A DNA stretch of 7,545 nt, from positions 1 through 7,545 of the forward strand of contig DRZW01000125.1 of assembly GCA_011380105.1 (NCBI GenBank), written 5' to 3'. Position 1 is the first letter of the stretch, and the number at the start of each line of letters is the position of its first letter. Position numbers and translations under genes: made by a program. The stretch comes from Halothiobacillaceae bacterium. Lineage in GTDB: Bacteria; Pseudomonadota; Gammaproteobacteria; Halothiobacillales; Halothiobacillaceae. Positions 6,752 to 7,545 of the stretch are shown one piece after another. The notes below the pieces were generated by a model. It saw only the letters and a list, made by a program, of their open reading frames with translations, did not search any database and was not told the origin of the DNA.

Positions 6752-7545
6752 ATGTCGAGTTTCGCCACCCTCAACCCAATCCGGTTTGGTTATTTTGCCT
6801 TTTTCTTGGGGTTGGGTATTTATCTGCCTTATTTCAGCCCGTATTTGCTTAAACAGGGCTTTAGTGCCGCTGAAGTTGGCATGCTGTTAGGCTCGGTCAT
6901 GCTAACCAAACTAATCGCTCCGCCTGTCTTGGGGTGGTTGATTGACCGCAGTAATCAGGTGACCCGCTGGTTGCTCATCGCCACCAGCGGTGCACTATTA
7001 ATCTCACTGTTAATGATGATCTCCGGTTGGTTTTCACCGGGGTTTGGCTGGTGGCTATTTATGCTGGTGGCCTTTGGGTTGATGTGGCAGCCGTTATTAT
7101 CGCAGATGGATGTGGCTGCCCTGCGTCTGCTCGGTTCTCGGCGTGAACAGTACCCGGCGTTGCGTGCCTGGGGTTCGATTGGCTTTATTGTCTCAGCCAT
7201 GGTTTTGGGCGCGTTGATCGATCAATTCGGTTTGTTTCTGGTGCCGACGCTGTTGTCGTTATCGTTGTTACTGCTGTTGATTAGCTTAACGCGCTTGCCC
7301 GAACCGGACGGGCACCCATCGGTTCGCCGTCATGATGATGCTGGCATGGTCAAGGTGCTGCGGCAGCCGGCGATGCTGGGATTTTTAGCAGGGCACTTTC
7401 TAATCCATGCCGCCCATGGGGTGTATTACGCCTTTTTCTCGGTATATCTGGCTAACTTGGGTTACTCGGCTGCGGCGATTGGGGCGTTGTGGGCCTTAGG
7501 GGTGGTCGCGGAGATTATCCTGTTTTTCTTGTTGCCGCGCATTCG
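6752..7545 (+). CDS. MFS transporter, HcaT/LacY-like group (3' end cut by window edge)
   Basis: The first 264 residues of an inner-membrane major facilitator are visible, of an expected 380-400. Eight hydrophobic segments can be drawn, at about 12-28, 42-64, 72-93, 98-116, 140-156, 159-179, 207-232 and 242-263. A motif A-like GWLIDRSNQ (61-69) lies between segments 2 and 3, and RAWGSIGFI (138-146) is a block recalled from the 3-phenylpropionic acid transporter (HcaT)/MFS_1_like group. A charged loop (181-204) separates the N- and C-terminal halves. The ATG at 6752 is the first plausible start after an in-frame TAA at 6737-6739, with a weak GGCGG ribosome site. It follows aroC on the same strand, an arrangement I recall in Pseudomonas, but no functional link to chorismate is established. 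The substrate cannot be named. Confidence 0.87.
   Translation, partial: MSSFATLNPIRFGYFAFFLGLGIYLPYFSPYLLKQGFSAAEVGMLLGSVMLTKLIAPPVLGWLIDRSNQVTRWLLIATSGALLISLLMMISGWFSPGFGWWLFMLVAFGLMWQPLLSQMDVAALRLLGSRREQYPALRAWGSIGFIVSAMVLGALIDQFGLFLVPTLLSLSLLLLLISLTRLPEPDGHPSVRRHDDAGMVKVLRQPAMLGFLAGHFLIHAAHGVYYAFFSVYLANLGYSAAAIGALWALGVVAEIILFFLLPRI

Overview
The window looks like a chromosomal segment from a gammaproteobacterium. The main support is the chorismate synthase, which matches my recollection of the E. coli AroC sequence along nearly its whole length, together with an aroC-MFS transporter arrangement I recall from Pseudomonas-like genomes. No plasmid, phage, insertion sequence, CRISPR, rRNA or tRNA signal was seen. 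Six protein genes fill almost all of it, and both edges cut through a gene.

Layout: (1) 1-1349, minus strand: a HemY-type, FAD-dependent protoporphyrinogen oxidase lacking its last few residues at the left edge. (2) 1350-1482: a divergent intergenic region. (3) 1483-2454, plus strand: an NDUFA9-like NAD(P)-binding protein of the atypical SDR family; its last codons are read out of frame because one base appears to be missing near 2370. (4) 2466-2505: a short convergent gap with a possible weak terminator. (5) 5268 down to 2506, minus strand: a two-gene operon encoding an AMP-forming acyl-CoA ligase and a fold-type III PLP decarboxylase, both resembling the families described as exosortase A system-associated. 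(6) 5269-5566: a regulatory region with an extended -10 promoter for the operon overlapped by a perfect 7-bp-arm inverted repeat, and the leader of aroC on the other side. (7) 5567-6661, plus strand: aroC. (8) 6752 to the right edge, plus strand: an MFS transporter of the HcaT/LacY-like group, cut at its 3' end.

The flanking genes are housekeeping functions (heme synthesis, a Complex I NDUFA9-like protein, the shikimate pathway). The ligase-decarboxylase pair is the accessory part. By family logic the ligase adenylates a carboxylic or amino acid and loads it on a thiol carrier, and the decarboxylase removes CO2 from an amino acid, possibly while it is tethered. The acyl carrier protein, hydrolases and exosortase normally expected with such a pair are not in the window, so its substrate and role are open. 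This pair with its likely repressor-controlled promoter, and the frameshift in the NDUFA9-like gene, are the two points most worth following.
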